Below the pieces are notes generated by a model. That model saw only the letters and a list, made by a program, of their open reading frames with translations, had not been told where the DNA came from and did not search any database. A stretch of DNA of 64,000 nucleotides from Vermamoeba vermiformis (Eukaryota; Tubulinea; Echinamoebida), in assembly GCA_045837725.1 (NCBI GenBank), contig JBEWZL010000235.1, positions 1 through 64,000 of the forward strand, in the 5' to 3' direction. The position numbers and the translations under genes are program-made. Every line of letters starts with the position of its first letter. The stretch's first letter is position 1. Of this stretch, positions 10,985 through 22,813 are shown piece by piece.

Positions 10985-13690
10985 TTACTTTTTGCCTTTA
11001 AAAAAGCATTCTAATGTCTTTTGATTGATTTCAATGGGAATTCCTCCTTCGTTCGATTTTCGTTTTTTCTTCGTTGGCGATTGTTTCGGTGACGGTAATT
11101 TTCTCTTTTCTCCGACTTTGTTAGTATTACTTGCATCAGGACTTTTGTTAGTATTCATATCACTCTTTTGTTCTTCTTTCGATTGCACGTCAGATCCGAC
11201 TTGTTTGTCAATACTCGTATAGAGGTCAATTACTTCTAATGGCGCTGTTGTCACCGTTTTTTCAGCTTTTGGCACGCTCGTAGCAGCAGCGGGATTATTT
11301 TTCACGGTTGGGCTGTTAGTACTTCCATTCACGTTATTATTCTCGCCTTTGGTAAAAAATGACTTGAAAAATTGTTTCTGTTTGTCGTTTGCAGGTGAAG
11401 TCGTTTCAGCTTCATTTTTCCACGAACTCATGCGCACGCCTAACAAACGCAACTCGCACGGGAATTCTTGTAATAGCATCTCTTTTGCGTGTACGAAAAT
11501 ATCTTCTTTTTTCATAATGTACCTGGGATGTCAATTATTAATGATTGCTATAATTGGCAATAATTTTTGGAACGTACTTATTCAGTGTCGTCGTTTTGGT
11601 TTTGAGTTCAAAATTGCTTTTCTTATAGACCAACGTCACCTTCCTCGCTTCTTTGTTGTTTTTTATCATGTCTTTCTCGACTATCGCGCAAATGCCTTGT
11701 AATTTAGCTAATAGTTTGTCTTTATCTGCAAGCGCGCTATTGGTGAAAAAATGAGTGTGACACCTTCGTTGACACGTGTCAAAGAGTGACTTACCCGAAC
11801 GTTCTTTGCCGACCAATAGATTTACGTGGTTTAATCGGCGCATGATTCGTCGCACCTAAGCCAAGCGAGGCACTAAAATTACCATAATTGGAAATGGTTT
11901 CCTAAAATGGAAATGATACTGAGTACTTACTCGAGAAAGAACTTGAATGACCGTTCAGAGAAAACTTTTTTCAGCAAAACTCTGTTCTCGTACATCTGTC
12001 CTACGGTCTCAATGCCAATGCCTTTCAATAACTGTCCGGTGACCTAAACCGACCAAAAAAATTACACGTGTCAATCACCGATCTTCATAAAAATGGTAGA
12101 ATTACCTTGCCAATGCCGGGAATTTTCTTTACGGGCTGTTTTGAAATAAAATCTACGATTACTTGTCGCTCGGCAGGTAAGATAAAATGACCGTTTGGTT
12201 TGTTAATGTCCGTGCAGATCTACCTCAAAATTAATAACAATAACTCTATTATAGATATCTATAATACGTACCTTGGCTAGTCTCTTATTTACAGCCACAC
12301 CAATGCTGCACGTGCACTGAGTGGATCTGGATTTATACAGTTAGCAAAATTTAAAAGTCTTAGTATGATACTTACTCAACGACTCGCTTTTGAATTTCAA
12401 GAACGATGTCTTTGGAATTCTTTTCGGGGTGATTTCGGAGATATTCCGTGACGTTCAACGACGCCTCGTCCAATGAATAACTTTCGTACTTCGGATCATA
12501 ATCTGCAAAGATTTGCCTGACAATTTAACTTAGAATTTATGCAATATATAACAAAGAATATCATTTCTTACCTTGTTATAGTACTGACTTGCTTATATTT
12601 ATCGAAATTGGTTTGACGAAGATCAGATCTGGGCACAACTGTTTGCCGATGAAGCCAGGCATAGCACTTCTGACACCCATCTTGCGCGCTTCATATGAAC
12701 TCGTGCTGATCATTCCAATGCCTCCCACTGCAACTGGCTTGCCTTTTAAGGCAGGATTGTCGCGGATCTCGACACTCGCATAAAATGCTAAATCCAGATA
12801 CAGTTAGGATATTAAATAATAATAATAATGTATATTATAATTATGTGATAGATCACCAAAAAAGGCTTATGAAGTGGAAAAATATGACGGCGTGAAAAAT
12901 TGTGGCGAAGATATTTTCGCGTAAAAGATAAGAAACGCATTATACATACCATCCATATCAACATGGAACCAAGTAGTATCTAATACACGTGATGCTTCAA
13001 GCTCAACGACTCGTTTGTCAATTTCATCGCGCACGGATTCATCGTCAGTCCGATCAAGTCTCTTCATACGGTCTTTCATTTCTTCAATCTGTCTATTTAC
13101 ACGTTCTTCCTTGCGCTTCTCATTTTCGTAGAATTTACTGCCCTTAATTCACCATTCAGTGAACGATCGAAAAAGTTTTTGGATGCATCCGACTTACTTT
13201 TGACAGCTGGTATATTACATTATTTACATGGTTAGTATCTACATTCTGAAGACCTGCTTTGGATTCTAAAGCGATCCTCGAAAGTCCTGGAGCGGTTGTA
13301 GCGGATCTAGTACAAAAATTAGACGAGGGACAACAGAATTATTATTTCCGAGAATTTCACAGCTAAACTAGGTCGTCAAAAAATTAAATAAAGGATATAA
13401 ATATCTTATATGACTCATATACATGCAATAGTAAAAGTGGCATGCAGATCTAACGTGTCAAAATTGGTCGGGATTTTAATTGTAATTTTATAATATCAGA
13501 ATCCGACTTACTGATCATTATTGGCGACTGTATGTGCCACAACTTTATTTGGCTCAATTTTGCTCGTCTCTTCCAGATTTTCATCGTACAAATCAAAATC
13601 CTCTTCCTCATCGGTGCTCAACTCTGCATCTAATCCGTTTTCATCCTCCTCATCCCCAAAGTCAATCAAATCAAAATCTTCGTCATCCAT
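10985..13690 (-). CDS. POLK: DNA polymerase kappa (Y family), with one apparent frameshift
   Basis: A translesion DNA polymerase of the DinB/kappa branch, acting at stalled replication forks in the nucleus. About 10 exons run from an acidic start ([12 protein letters not shown]) at 13690. Kappa-specific marks are the N-clasp ([12 protein letters not shown]), the first catalytic Asp in HVDMD-AFYASVE, the [10 protein letters not shown] active site, the helix-hairpin-helix [18 protein letters not shown] and the little-finger segment RTFG. The C-terminus has a canonical PCNA-binding PIP box (QKTLECFF) just before the stop and a second PIP-like element (QFFKSFF). No UBZ zinc finger is seen. Near 12608-12612 one base appears to be missing: the frame ending FVKP must shift to read NFDKYKQVS, both conserved in the family. 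This may be an assembly error or a broken allele. Introns carry palindrome copies at 11770 and 12062. Confidence 0.9.
11770..11781. promoter_or_regulatory. Palindrome TGACACGTGTCA (Pol kappa intron)
   Basis: An exact copy of the 12-bp palindrome inside a Pol kappa intron. A one-mismatch copy (TTACACGTGTCA) lies in another intron of the same gene at 12062-12073. Confidence 0.5.
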
Positions 13691-13840
13691 ATTAATATAT
13701 GTTTTTAATGCCGCTAGTTGTGCATTACTAATCGAGCGACAGGTCAAAATAAAAATGGCGCGCAAACTGAAAAATATTGATTTTATGATGGATAGCGAAT
13801 AGATATAGAATACATCAATTCAAGGATATTATTTATGTTC

Positions 13841-16177
13841 TTATTTCTTCTTGGTAGGGCTCAACATCTGTTCAGGTCTGACCCAAGAGTCGAACTGATC
13901 TGCGGTCATCACGCGCAACTCATCAACAGCTGCTTCTTTGAGCGACATGTTCTTCTTGTGAGCTTCTTTAGCGACCATAGCAGCCTCTGTTAACGATACA
14001 ATTAGGCCAAAATAATCGATAAGATAGTACTTGGTGGTACGTACTGTCGTAGCCAATGTGAGGGTTCAAAGCGGTGACTAACATCAACGAGTTTTGCACG
14101 TAGTGCTTAACTTGGCTTTCATTAACCTTCATATCTTCAACACAGTGTTTTCTATAACATTATTAGCATTTTAAATTACTCAAAGATGCGTCTATCCTTA
14201 CCGGAAGGAATCGCAAGCGTCCGCCAAAAGTCTGCTGGATCGCAAAACGTTGGAAACAATAACAGGCTTGAAGACGTTCAACTAATGGGAGAATTGTTAG
14301 TTCAAAGCGTGTTATGGCATAGGCTGAATAATTGCGTACTTGGAAGTGACCGTTGGCACCAGCGAATGTGACAGCCACGTGATTGCCCATGACTTGAGCA
14401 CAGACCATTGTCATGGCCTCACATTGAGTAGGATTGACCTTGCCAGGCATAATCGATGAGCCGGGCTCGTTTTCAGGCAATGACAATTCTCCGAGACCGC
14501 AGCGAGGACCCGAGGCCAAGAATCGAATGTCATTGGCGATCTTGTTCAGTGAAACAGCCAATGTGTTCAAAGCACCGCTGACTTCGACCATCGAATCGTG
14601 CGAGGCCAATGCTTCGAACTTGTTAGGAGCAGTCTTGAATGGAATGCTGGTCATCTTGGAGATTTCTTGTGCGATTCTAACATCAAAATCCTCCATGGTG
14701 TTCAAACCCTAACAATTAATCAGAACAATTTTACGATATCTCACGAAACAAGAGGGACTTGACACGCGTCACATCCTCAATTTTTCACGGTAAAAGGACG
14801 TCTAAGAAAAACTTACAGTGCCGACGGCAGTACCACCTTGAGCCAACAAATAGATGCGAGGCAAGGCGGCTTGAATGCGCTCGAGACCAAATGTAAGTTG
14901 TTGAGCCCAAGCAGACATTTCTTGACCGACAGTCATGGGCACAGCGTCTTGAGTGTGAGTTCGGCCAATCTTGAGCACGTTGGTGTACTGGTCTGCCTTT
15001 TGCGACAATTCATTTCTCAACTTTTCTACGGCAGGAATCAATCTGTACAAAATATCTACGGCTACGGCGACGTGCATGGCAGTGGGGTATCTGATTTGAC
15101 ATCAACAACGTTAAACTAGGCTTTGTAATAATAACACATGTCTAGTATATCACTTACGTGTCATTAGATGATTGCGACATGTTGACGGAGTCGTTAGGAT
15201 GAATAGGTTTTTTAACACCACGAGGGAATCCCAACAATTCATTGCCTCTGTTAGCAATGACCTAGCACGAACAAAAACTTTGTTAAAATGACGCTGGGTA
15301 TAGAATATTATAATGCAATAGTACCTCGTTGACGTTCATATTAGTTTGAGTGCCAGATCCGGTCTGCCAAATGACAAGAGGGAATTGGTCATCGAGTTTT
15401 CCAGCGTAGATCTGTCAACACCAAAAATGTTAGAAAAATTGCAACAATTCGAGCATTGTATTAAATGATAATTATATGATTAAGCGATGCTAAATATACC
15501 TCATCGGCAACTTTGCAAATTGTTTCTGCGACTTGCTTGTCAAGGCCGTAGTCCTGGTTGACAATGGCAGCTGCTTTCTTAATAACGGCAAAGGCCTTGA
15601 TTATAGCATCGGGCATGCGCTCCTTCTCACCACCGATGTCGAAGTTATTCTTAGATCTAAGGATGGAACCGTTGTTAGTAATAAAACTTGGAGCAAGATC
15701 CAGCAAAACACGAAACGAATTTTTTTGAAAAATAAGGAGTCCAATTTGAAAGCATTATATGATATGATAATTAACGATGTATAACAGGTCTTAAAGTGCG
15801 CTGCAAAACGAATTTTCTATGATGAAAACTAGAAAAATTTTCATTCAAGTATCAACTAAAGCAGCAAATAATTTTAAAATTGCAAAAATATTAGAATAAT
15901 GCTAAGGCGCGAAGAAAAGTACTAAGCGGCAGCTATTAAGAACAGGTCGCTTGAAATTTAATTTAGGAAAAATTTCAAATTATGCCTACGCAATTATTTA
16001 AATCAATTACCTCTCGGTTTGAGCACCCCAGTACTTGTCCTTAGGAACCTTAACGGGACCCATTGAATCGTATTCAATACGGTACTATTAAATCACGAAC
16101 AAGTTAGATTGCATTAAAAAGAGAAAAATAAGCTTTGTAATGATACTTACTTGATCGTCGTCGGTATTTGTAGCCAT
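13841..16177 (-). CDS. Fumarate hydratase, class II
   Basis: Class II fumarase, which interconverts fumarate and malate in the TCA cycle and cytosol. It starts MATNTDDDQ at 16177 and is spread over about nine exons. Family marks run in order: [15 protein letters not shown], the [13 protein letters not shown] region, SSNDTYPTAMH with the catalytic His-region residues, the TGTHTQDA-like [11 protein letters not shown], and the signature loop [11 protein letters not shown]. The C-terminal domain ends in [12 protein letters not shown]. One intron sits directly after GANGHFQ; reading through it gives a false C-terminus, so the true exon continues LNVFKPV. No clear mitochondrial targeting peptide is present at this start, which suggests a cytosolic form or a transit peptide I cannot see. 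An intron holds a one-mismatch palindrome (TGACACGCGTCA, 14760-14771). Confidence 0.95.
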
Positions 16178-16627
16178 ATTTTAGTGTTTTGATTGCAGTT
16201 GTTAATTGAAAGCAGGAATGAATAAGATTGCAAAAAAATGTCTGGTATTTCTAATTGCGCCAAACGACACTTAACACAATACTATCTAATAGAAAGGACA
16301 GATTATGCACGTCCTATAGTCCCATGCATATCATAACAAATTGGTAAGAGACATGTTAATTGAAAGCCCGCCAAACATCTAATCTGTTCAAACACATGTT
16401 TAAATTTCAGCGTTTAACATTAAGAGATATCTTTTTTGTAATTATATTGTCGTGCCACCTATATATAGAATGAATTTAAAAATCTACGCAGTCGGGTTTC
16501 GCAAATCTGCCCAATAGCCTGAAAATAATTTGTTGTTATTATATTAGTACAATAATTATTAGCAGTGCTTATATAATGCTAAATATGATTTAGGAATGAA
16601 ATCAAAAATGCTAATCCACTTCTCGTT
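16178..16627. other. Intergenic spacer, fumarase promoter side
   Basis: AT-rich region upstream of the minus-strand fumarase start. It contains a TATATATAG-type stretch near 16460. No open frame or repeat is supported. Confidence 0.4.
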
Positions 16628-16673
16628 TCTAAACTACCAAAAATATATATACAGCGTCTTTTGGTAGTTTAGA
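16628..16673. repeat. Perfect 15-bp inverted repeat (hairpin)
   Basis: TCTAAACTACCAAAA at 16628-16642 is the exact reverse complement of 16659-16673, with a 16-nt loop. It stands alone in a spacer, next to an approximate direct repeat of the loop (ATATATACAGCGTC versus ATATATTCAGCCGTC). It could be a hairpin terminator-like element, a small structured RNA or the remains of a short inverted-repeat transposon. Confidence 0.6.
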
Positions 16674-16697
16674 ATATATATTCAGCCGTCTTTAATC

Positions 16698-16853
16698 CAT
16701 GTAGCCTGGCGTCTCTGCCTCCAGCAATATTTTGCGGCCCTCCAACACCAAGATCCCCGTAGTAACTTATCACATCCGATCTGAGAAGTCACCAGCGTAC
16801 CACGCGTAAGTCTTGGCCTCAGGTGAGAACTTCCATACGTCGTTTGTCCCCCC
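16698..16853 (-). pseudogene. Decayed kelch-repeat gene fragment
   Basis: Reading the minus strand gives NDVWKFSPEAKTYAWYAGD, then stops and a frame change, then YYGDLGVGGPQNIAGGRDA. Both pieces match the spacing of kelch repeats of the surface-protein type, in which a W-x-F/W-x-W strand is followed by a YGxxGVxxxxNxPGGR turn. No start codon, flanking exon or intact frame surrounds them, so this looks like an orphan exon of a lost host gene. It resembles the architecture of the intact kelch/EGF protein at 55542-57163 but is a different repeat subtype. Confidence 0.55.
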
Positions 16854-17461
16854 TAGTATTAAATTTAGAATAGGTTGAGACAGAGGCTAGCATTACCGGA
16901 ATCGCGGGCAGTTAACTTAAAAATAACGGCAATTATTGACGGAGATAACCCGGGAGATCAATTTCAGTGGGAGCACCAAATTAGGAAGAGCGCGGTTGCG
17001 CAATAGCGTTGGCCAACCCTGACACTAACCCTGACAAATCTTTTAACCTCAAAGCCGATCAGAATTGCACATCAGCGATCCGATCTCGTTTTTATTTTCA
17101 AACCGTAAGTTATTGAGGGATGCATCGAGCGGTAAGACCTGTAAAAACGGAAATCAACGTTGAAGCACTTGCAATTTTGTCAGATCGACCTTAACACCCC
17201 CCTTAAAATAGATTATTGGCTTAAAATAGCATCAATTTAAAATAATGCTCATCTTTGTTAGGACCTCAGCGTTTTCTCATCAATACGAAGCTCGAGCAGT
17301 GGTTGTTTACATGTTTGCAAGAATTTTTTTGCCGTTACTACCCCCAGATTAAGGTTCCTGGATAATTAATCCAGAAAAGATTGCAAAGCGGTTTTTTTTT
17401 TGCAACAACAACAAAACCGTCGGTTAGTTTATTTTCAATCGATCATTGCCACACACACACG
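16854..17461. other. Intergenic spacer upstream of a secreted-protein gene
   Basis: About 600 bp between the kelch fragment and the next start codon. It presumably contains that gene's promoter; no TATA box is obvious. Short open stretches exist on both strands but none carries family features. Confidence 0.4.
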
Positions 17462-18311
17462 ATGCAACAATTCTCTACTATTGCTATCACTTTACTCCTC
17501 GTTGGAGCAGCTATGTCGCAGAGTCTTCCAGGAGGCTACTGGACTGTTTATACTACGAGCCAGTGCACTTCTGGCTCTGAAATCCTCTATCAGTGGTGGA
17601 ACACTTTTACGGTAAGCGATCTCGTCTTTGCAACTCTTGCTGGGCTTTGCTAATCAGTTTTTTAGTCGGATAACGTGAAATACGCCAACAACATTGCGTG
17701 CACTCAATTAGGCTCTACTTCTCAGTATTACACTTTTACTGCTAATCAATCTACATTCGATACATCGATGTTCAGTGCTGGCAATGGATGGAACATCTAC
17801 TTTACCCCATCTGATTGCTCGAACAACCCGATGTTTTCCGAATTTAATGCAGGTGCGGATCGATTTATTAAAATTTAACATCGACTAATTATTTAAATCA
17901 GTTAAAATCGGCGAGTCTTGCGCTGCTTTTGAAATCTATAACGGAAACATGGAGCAGTTCCCTACTAGCTACAATTTTCCTTCGTGCCCCTCTGATGGCA
18001 ATGGCAATGCTACCTACTTGACTTACAGCACATTCGATTGCACCAACGCCGCTACTCAGACTATCTCGGGCCCTGTTGGTCAATGCTATATGGACGATAA
18101 CGGCTATCCTCGTCTGATCTACTGCAATAACTACGTTGCTCCTCAAACCCCAACCAGCATGCCCAGCGCTCCCATGAATGCCCCAACTGCCGTGAATGCC
18201 CCAACCGCTACCCCTGCCCGCAGCCCATCTGCTACTCCAGCTAAGAAATCAGATGCCGCTTCGATCTCCTTCGGATTGACCGCTCTAGTTGCAACTGCCA
18301 TTATGCTTTAA
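17462..18311 (+). CDS. Secreted Cys-rich protein with GPI-type C-terminus
   Basis: A three-exon gene (17462-17611, 17666-17852, 17902-18311) for 248 residues. A signal peptide (MQQFSTIAITLLLVGAAMSQ) is followed by a small domain with scattered cysteines and many aromatic residues, suggesting a disulfide-bonded extracellular fold. Next comes a Pro/Thr/Ser/Ala-rich stalk with repeated SMPSAPMNAPTAVNAPTA-like units, then a short basic spacer (AKKSDAASI) and a hydrophobic tail, the pattern of a GPI-anchor signal. It is therefore likely displayed on the amoeba surface. I do not recognise the domain; such lineage-specific surface proteins are common in amoebae. The introns are short and the frames join cleanly. 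Confidence 0.85.
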
Positions 18312-18475
18312 AGTTGATCGTGCATTTCACTTCACTATAATTAAATGATAAATTTATACTTCATGAAAAGTTCAAAAAACACGGAAGTATTCGAGCATTT
18401 AAATCTCTATGTACATTTATTAACAACAAATACATGCGCAATATATAACGCGTCAAGATTGGATAGCATCATGTC

Positions 18476-20246
18476 TTATTTTGGCAACACACTCGCGTTC
18501 ATAACCTCAAACTCGTCCACATCCAGGGGCGGTGCGGTCGCTCCGTTATCCAGTATCAAAAAGCTCATATTCATATTCTTGATATCTTCGTGTGTGCTAG
18601 GTGCCACTGCATTGTTATTGTTCGCATTAATCATTGTATTTACATCAGCCGCGGTGATTGGCACGGTTGTCGTTGTGACCTGTTGCGCGTCATTATCTTC
18701 GATTTGACTGACACTGCACCACTCGATGGATTCTTCGGCCTTCATTGGCTCTAAGATTGGGTACTCGGATATAGAGCTTCTATAATTACAACAACTAGGT
18801 TAGTAAATTGCTCACGTAGAAAAAGGCACTCAAACATCGGTGCTCGAAAGAATAACTTGGTCATATTTGAAAAATAGTAAAACTATAATGATTTGATATT
18901 ATGTATGTATGTGGTGCTTACTCTAATAAGGAATTGAGTTCATCGTGGCCAATAATCTCGACGCCATCTGCTTTTTGAATGCCATCAGCCTTCATCTTAT
19001 TGAACCATTCTTGCAAATTATCAACGGACAGCTCCATAATAGTAGGCTCCGTAGCCATAGGCAGAACATTGCTGTTAGAGGTGTTGGAAGGCACGGGTGG
19101 AATGGCTGACGATAACGGTTTCAGATCTGATTTTGCCGCGTTGTTGTTATTGTTAGGTTTGCTCGATGGGCTTATAGGCCACACTGAACCATCTAACAGC
19201 GCCACTGGTTGCTTATTGGTGTTATTGTTGGGCTTCGGGCTTGAAACTGGATCTTGAAGTTTCAACGGAGATGCGTTGTTAGGCTTGTTATTGTTATTGC
19301 TGTTGTTATTGTTATTATCATTGGGACTATTATTAGGGCTATTTAAAGCTTCAGGTGGTGTCTGCAGAGGCTTGTAGTCTTCAATTATTTGCCAGCCTTC
19401 GTACACTTTGCTCGATTGTTCTGGCGGGATCTCAACTAACGCAGGACGGAATGCTAGCGACTTGGCCGATTCGTACATACGTAGAGCAGCTTGCTTAGTA
19501 AGCTTTAAGACGACTACCTTGCCTCCTTGAATTGCCGCTAAAATGAGACGTTAGATTGCGAACGTAACGTAACCAATGCCGACGGCAAATTAATCGTCAA
19601 ATGCTCTATATACTTAGCGTACTTACAATCTTTCAATGAGGACATAATAAGATAGCCTGCAGTTATGGCAAGACCTACAAGGGCGAGTCAGATTTGGAAT
19701 CGATAGATCGAGCACTATTCGACAGTTGGTACACTTACCACCAGGGCCTCCAATTGATCCTCCGAACAACAATGCCAATGGCACGTGAGAGACTTTATCG
19801 GCGACTAATAGAAAGTCAGATGTGCTCGTATAATTAATTTTACCAATTTTCGAACTTACTGGACGAAATGACATAATCTGGTAGTGCTCCTAAGTATGGC
19901 AACTTTGATAACAATGCTTTTATAGTCGTAAGAACAGCTGGGCGAGCTACAAAGAATAATAATGAGACAATTCCGAAATTGAAGAATAATTCAAATTCGC
20001 AATTATAACCGCCTAATTAATTCTTATTTCGTGCTATAAAATTAATATATATATGTATATTAATATTGGGTATTTTTTGAAGCCCTAGAAGCTTCGTTTC
20101 CGAAATTTTTACTAATCAGATGTAAAATTGCAAATGGTGCTGCAAGACCTACCAGCATTGCCAACGACAAGTGTGGCTGGTAATCGCAACCCTAGCGTTG
20201 TTAATATCGACAACATTGCTTTAATTCCTCCTAATACGATTGCCAT
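18476..20246 (-). CDS. Asn-rich protein with hydrophobic N-terminal half
   Basis: A gene of about seven exons on the minus strand, starting MAIVLGGIKAMLSILTTLG at 20246 and ending NASVLPK. The first 130 residues are hydrophobic and Gly/Ala/Leu-rich, with two or three possible membrane or amphipathic helices (VPLALLFGGSIGGPGGLAIT). The middle is low complexity, with runs of Asn, Pro and Ser, like polyAsn tracts in dictyostelids. The C-terminal part is acidic and ends in an ordinary globular-looking segment. I do not recognise a family. The N-terminus could be a membrane anchor or a mitochondrial signal. The first six short exons were joined by frame continuity. Confidence 0.7.
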
Positions 20247-20341
20247 CTTCGATCTTTGTTAATCCTCGAATGGTTGATAGGTATTGATTAACAAGTATAT
20301 AATACAATTATTTACAACATAAATATACAAGGTGTGGTGTT

Positions 20342-20632
20342 ATGGTGATAAAAGGGGTTGGTTTTACCTCAAAGCAAACTCCAACAAGAATTTTTGACCG
20401 TTGTTGGGCACGTGCTTTTAATTCTCAGTACGCAGCACTAGATCGACGAACATTCCCGTCTAATATTTGCATGGATACTGGGTGTCGAGTAATAGTATTA
20501 TGTGATAATGCGGATGAAATAGTTGCTGTAGCATTTGCTGATTTTTCTTTTTATTTTCGTGATCCAAACCACAAGAATTTGAACAACGACAAAATATTAA
20601 AATTGTATTATATTCAATTTAACTACAAGTAA
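20342..20632 (+). CDS. Small hypothetical protein (96 residues)
   Basis: A single uninterrupted ATG frame, divergent from the Asn-rich protein with under 100 bp between their starts. The product begins MVIKGVGFTSKQTPTR and is mixed in composition with three cysteines. No domain, signal peptide or membrane segment is recognised. The frame could be real or a chance opening in the spacer; the shared short upstream region gives modest support. Confidence 0.3.
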   Translation: MVIKGVGFTSKQTPTRIFDRCWARAFNSQYAALDRRTFPSNICMDTGCRVIVLCDNADEIVAVAFADFSFYFRDPNHKNLNNDKILKLYYIQFNYK

Positions 20633-20724
20633 TGCTTTGTTAATAACACTTGACCATAAATACAGCAATTATTCATTGACTGCGTTTATGGTCAAAGTGT
20701 TTTCGTGGACCTAGATCCATCATC

Positions 20725-22088
20725 TTATTTAGTTCGGTGCTTCATCATATTAACGAATTCATCTATAATATAAGGTTTGTTAGTAATAGCCCTCGAGCAC
20801 AGTACATTAATGGCAATTTGATCTTCGAGCGCGATTGTACTACTGAGTTTCAACGCAAGATTTGTTAACACTTACCGTAGTTAACACGACCGTCGTTATC
20901 AGTGTCAGCCTCCTTCATCATATCTTCAATCTAAAAAGATCAATAGGTCAGTACACGTTACCATTAGCAGCATAATGAACTTGATTGCCGTTATTAAAAC
21001 TCCGAATAAATTTGTAAAACATGCTCGCAAACAAAATATTTCGAGCACTAATGTATTTACGGCAGCCTTTTAAAATCCATCATCGATGTATAATTAAATA
21101 ATCAATATCAAGTACTGTTCATTACGTACATCAGCGTCAGTGAGAGTCTCGCCAAGAGATTGCATAACTTGCTTCAATTCAGCGGGTTCAATGTAACCGT
21201 TGCCGTCCTTGTCGAACACTGTACGCGACAAAATGTTAAAAAAAATATGGAATTAATGTATATTAATTGTTTTTAGGCTTAGCAAGCATCCACACTCGTA
21301 AACTGTATTTTAAGTGGCGGCGATCCTTGAAAATTCTTTCTAAAACTTACCCTTGAAGGCTTCCTTGTATTCATCCTCTTGATCAACATCCTTCATCTTC
21401 TTAGCCATCATAACCAAGAATTCGTTGAAGTCAATAGCACCGTCGCCTGGATTTGAAAATAACTTTAAGTTTTTATACTTTCATGAACAGATAATCAAAA
21501 TAAAGATGGCTCGCGTTGCAAATTTATAGCAATAAATAATATGAGGTCTTGCGGTAATTTAGTACTAACGTACCATCAGCATCAACTTCGTTGATCATGT
21601 CGACCAATTCAGATTCAGAAGGGGTTTGGCCCAATGATCTCATAACAGTACCCAACTCTTGAATAGTGATGCTACCTATTTTTTGTTCGATTATAAGCCA
21701 GCTGGCAGAATAAGGCGTCTTCTAGATTTATTTTCGTATTTTAGAAATCTGCTTACCGTTGTTATCTTTATCGAACAATTTGAATGCCTCTTGGAATTCA
21801 GCGATTTGTTCCTCGCTCAAAGAGTTCTTAACGTCGTCCTGGGGAGGTAAAAGCGAATTAGAATTCAAAATTATTTTAAAATTAATATTATCGTTATTGT
21901 AACTATTTTTGCCGAGGAAAAATGTCATTAGCTCGAATCTAATTAATGATCAAATATAATAATACTTTCACACTACTTTGCGCTCTAAAAATTTTCATGA
22001 AGGCGGATATAGGTTGCAAACGCATCTTCACTATTCCTCGCTATTCTAGCTGCATATTACTTACAGGAAGGTTGGTTGGGACACTCAT
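20725..22088 (-). CDS. Calmodulin
   Basis: A four-EF-hand calcium sensor on the minus strand, about seven exons, starting MSVPTNLP at 22088 and ending MMKHRTK. All four calcium loops are canonical: [36 protein letters not shown] and [12 protein letters not shown]. The inter-lobe linker ([15 protein letters not shown]) is of calmodulin length. Compared with typical calmodulin it has about 8 extra N-terminal residues encoded by a separate first exon, and several substitutions, so it may be a divergent second calmodulin or a calmodulin-like protein rather than the principal one. It would act in the cytosol, binding kinases and other partners. Confidence 0.92.
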
Positions 22089-22813
22089 TGTATGTTTGTT
22101 ACTGTACGGTTGTTTAACAAAATGAAATTGGGACAAGAAGATTTTTATTACGTTACCGTTGCGCCCAGAAATACCACACGTTATTTAGTTATTCTAATCG
22201 TTATTGTTTATGCTCCTTATAATATGGTCGCAAACGCATGAAGAATAGAGCAAATTGAGAATGTAGAAGGTTGCATTTAGGAACTAGATGTCCAGCAGAC
22301 GAAGTTTCCTATAACGCCAAAAACCAGTCAATTATTAAGTAACAAACAGCGTAAAATTATACGATTTGAAAATTCTAAATCAAATCTAACTCAGTTCTAC
22401 GGGACAGATGTTCAACTGCCAGGTAAGCGGAGCGTAATTTTTAATGTTGAAATCGTAAAATTGTACAATAATTAACCTTACAATATTCCAGTTCGATTGA
22501 ACGGCCCAAATTACGATAATTAGATTTGATTCTTTCGCACGTGCGATCCTAACACATTCCCTGCCTTCTAAATTCACAAATTAACTTGCCATATGCAGTA
22601 ACGTCCTTAAGATGATTTATTTGCGTACTAATCAAGTCCCAGAAGTTTCGTGCAGCGCTGAAATTTGGCGAGCAGTCCGGTTCGTCAATAACTATGCTGG
22701 GGATTTTCGCTCGTTGAAATATAAGTCAGTTTGATTCGTCTTCCGCTAACAATTTAGTAATACAATACAAGAAGTCGCACTAGCAAACACAGATCAGAAC
22801 GAAGAATTCAGAA
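22089..22813. other. Divergent promoter region
   Basis: About 725 bp between the divergent calmodulin and oxidoreductase genes. It holds both promoters and no supported gene; the open frame on the minus strand near 22386-22577 lacks features. Confidence 0.4.

Noticed and set aside
13690-13765. Upstream start (MRAIFILTCRSISNAQ) for Pol kappa
   Set aside because: It adds 25 residues without family support; the acidic start MDDEDF is more like known Pol kappa N-termini. Not excluded.
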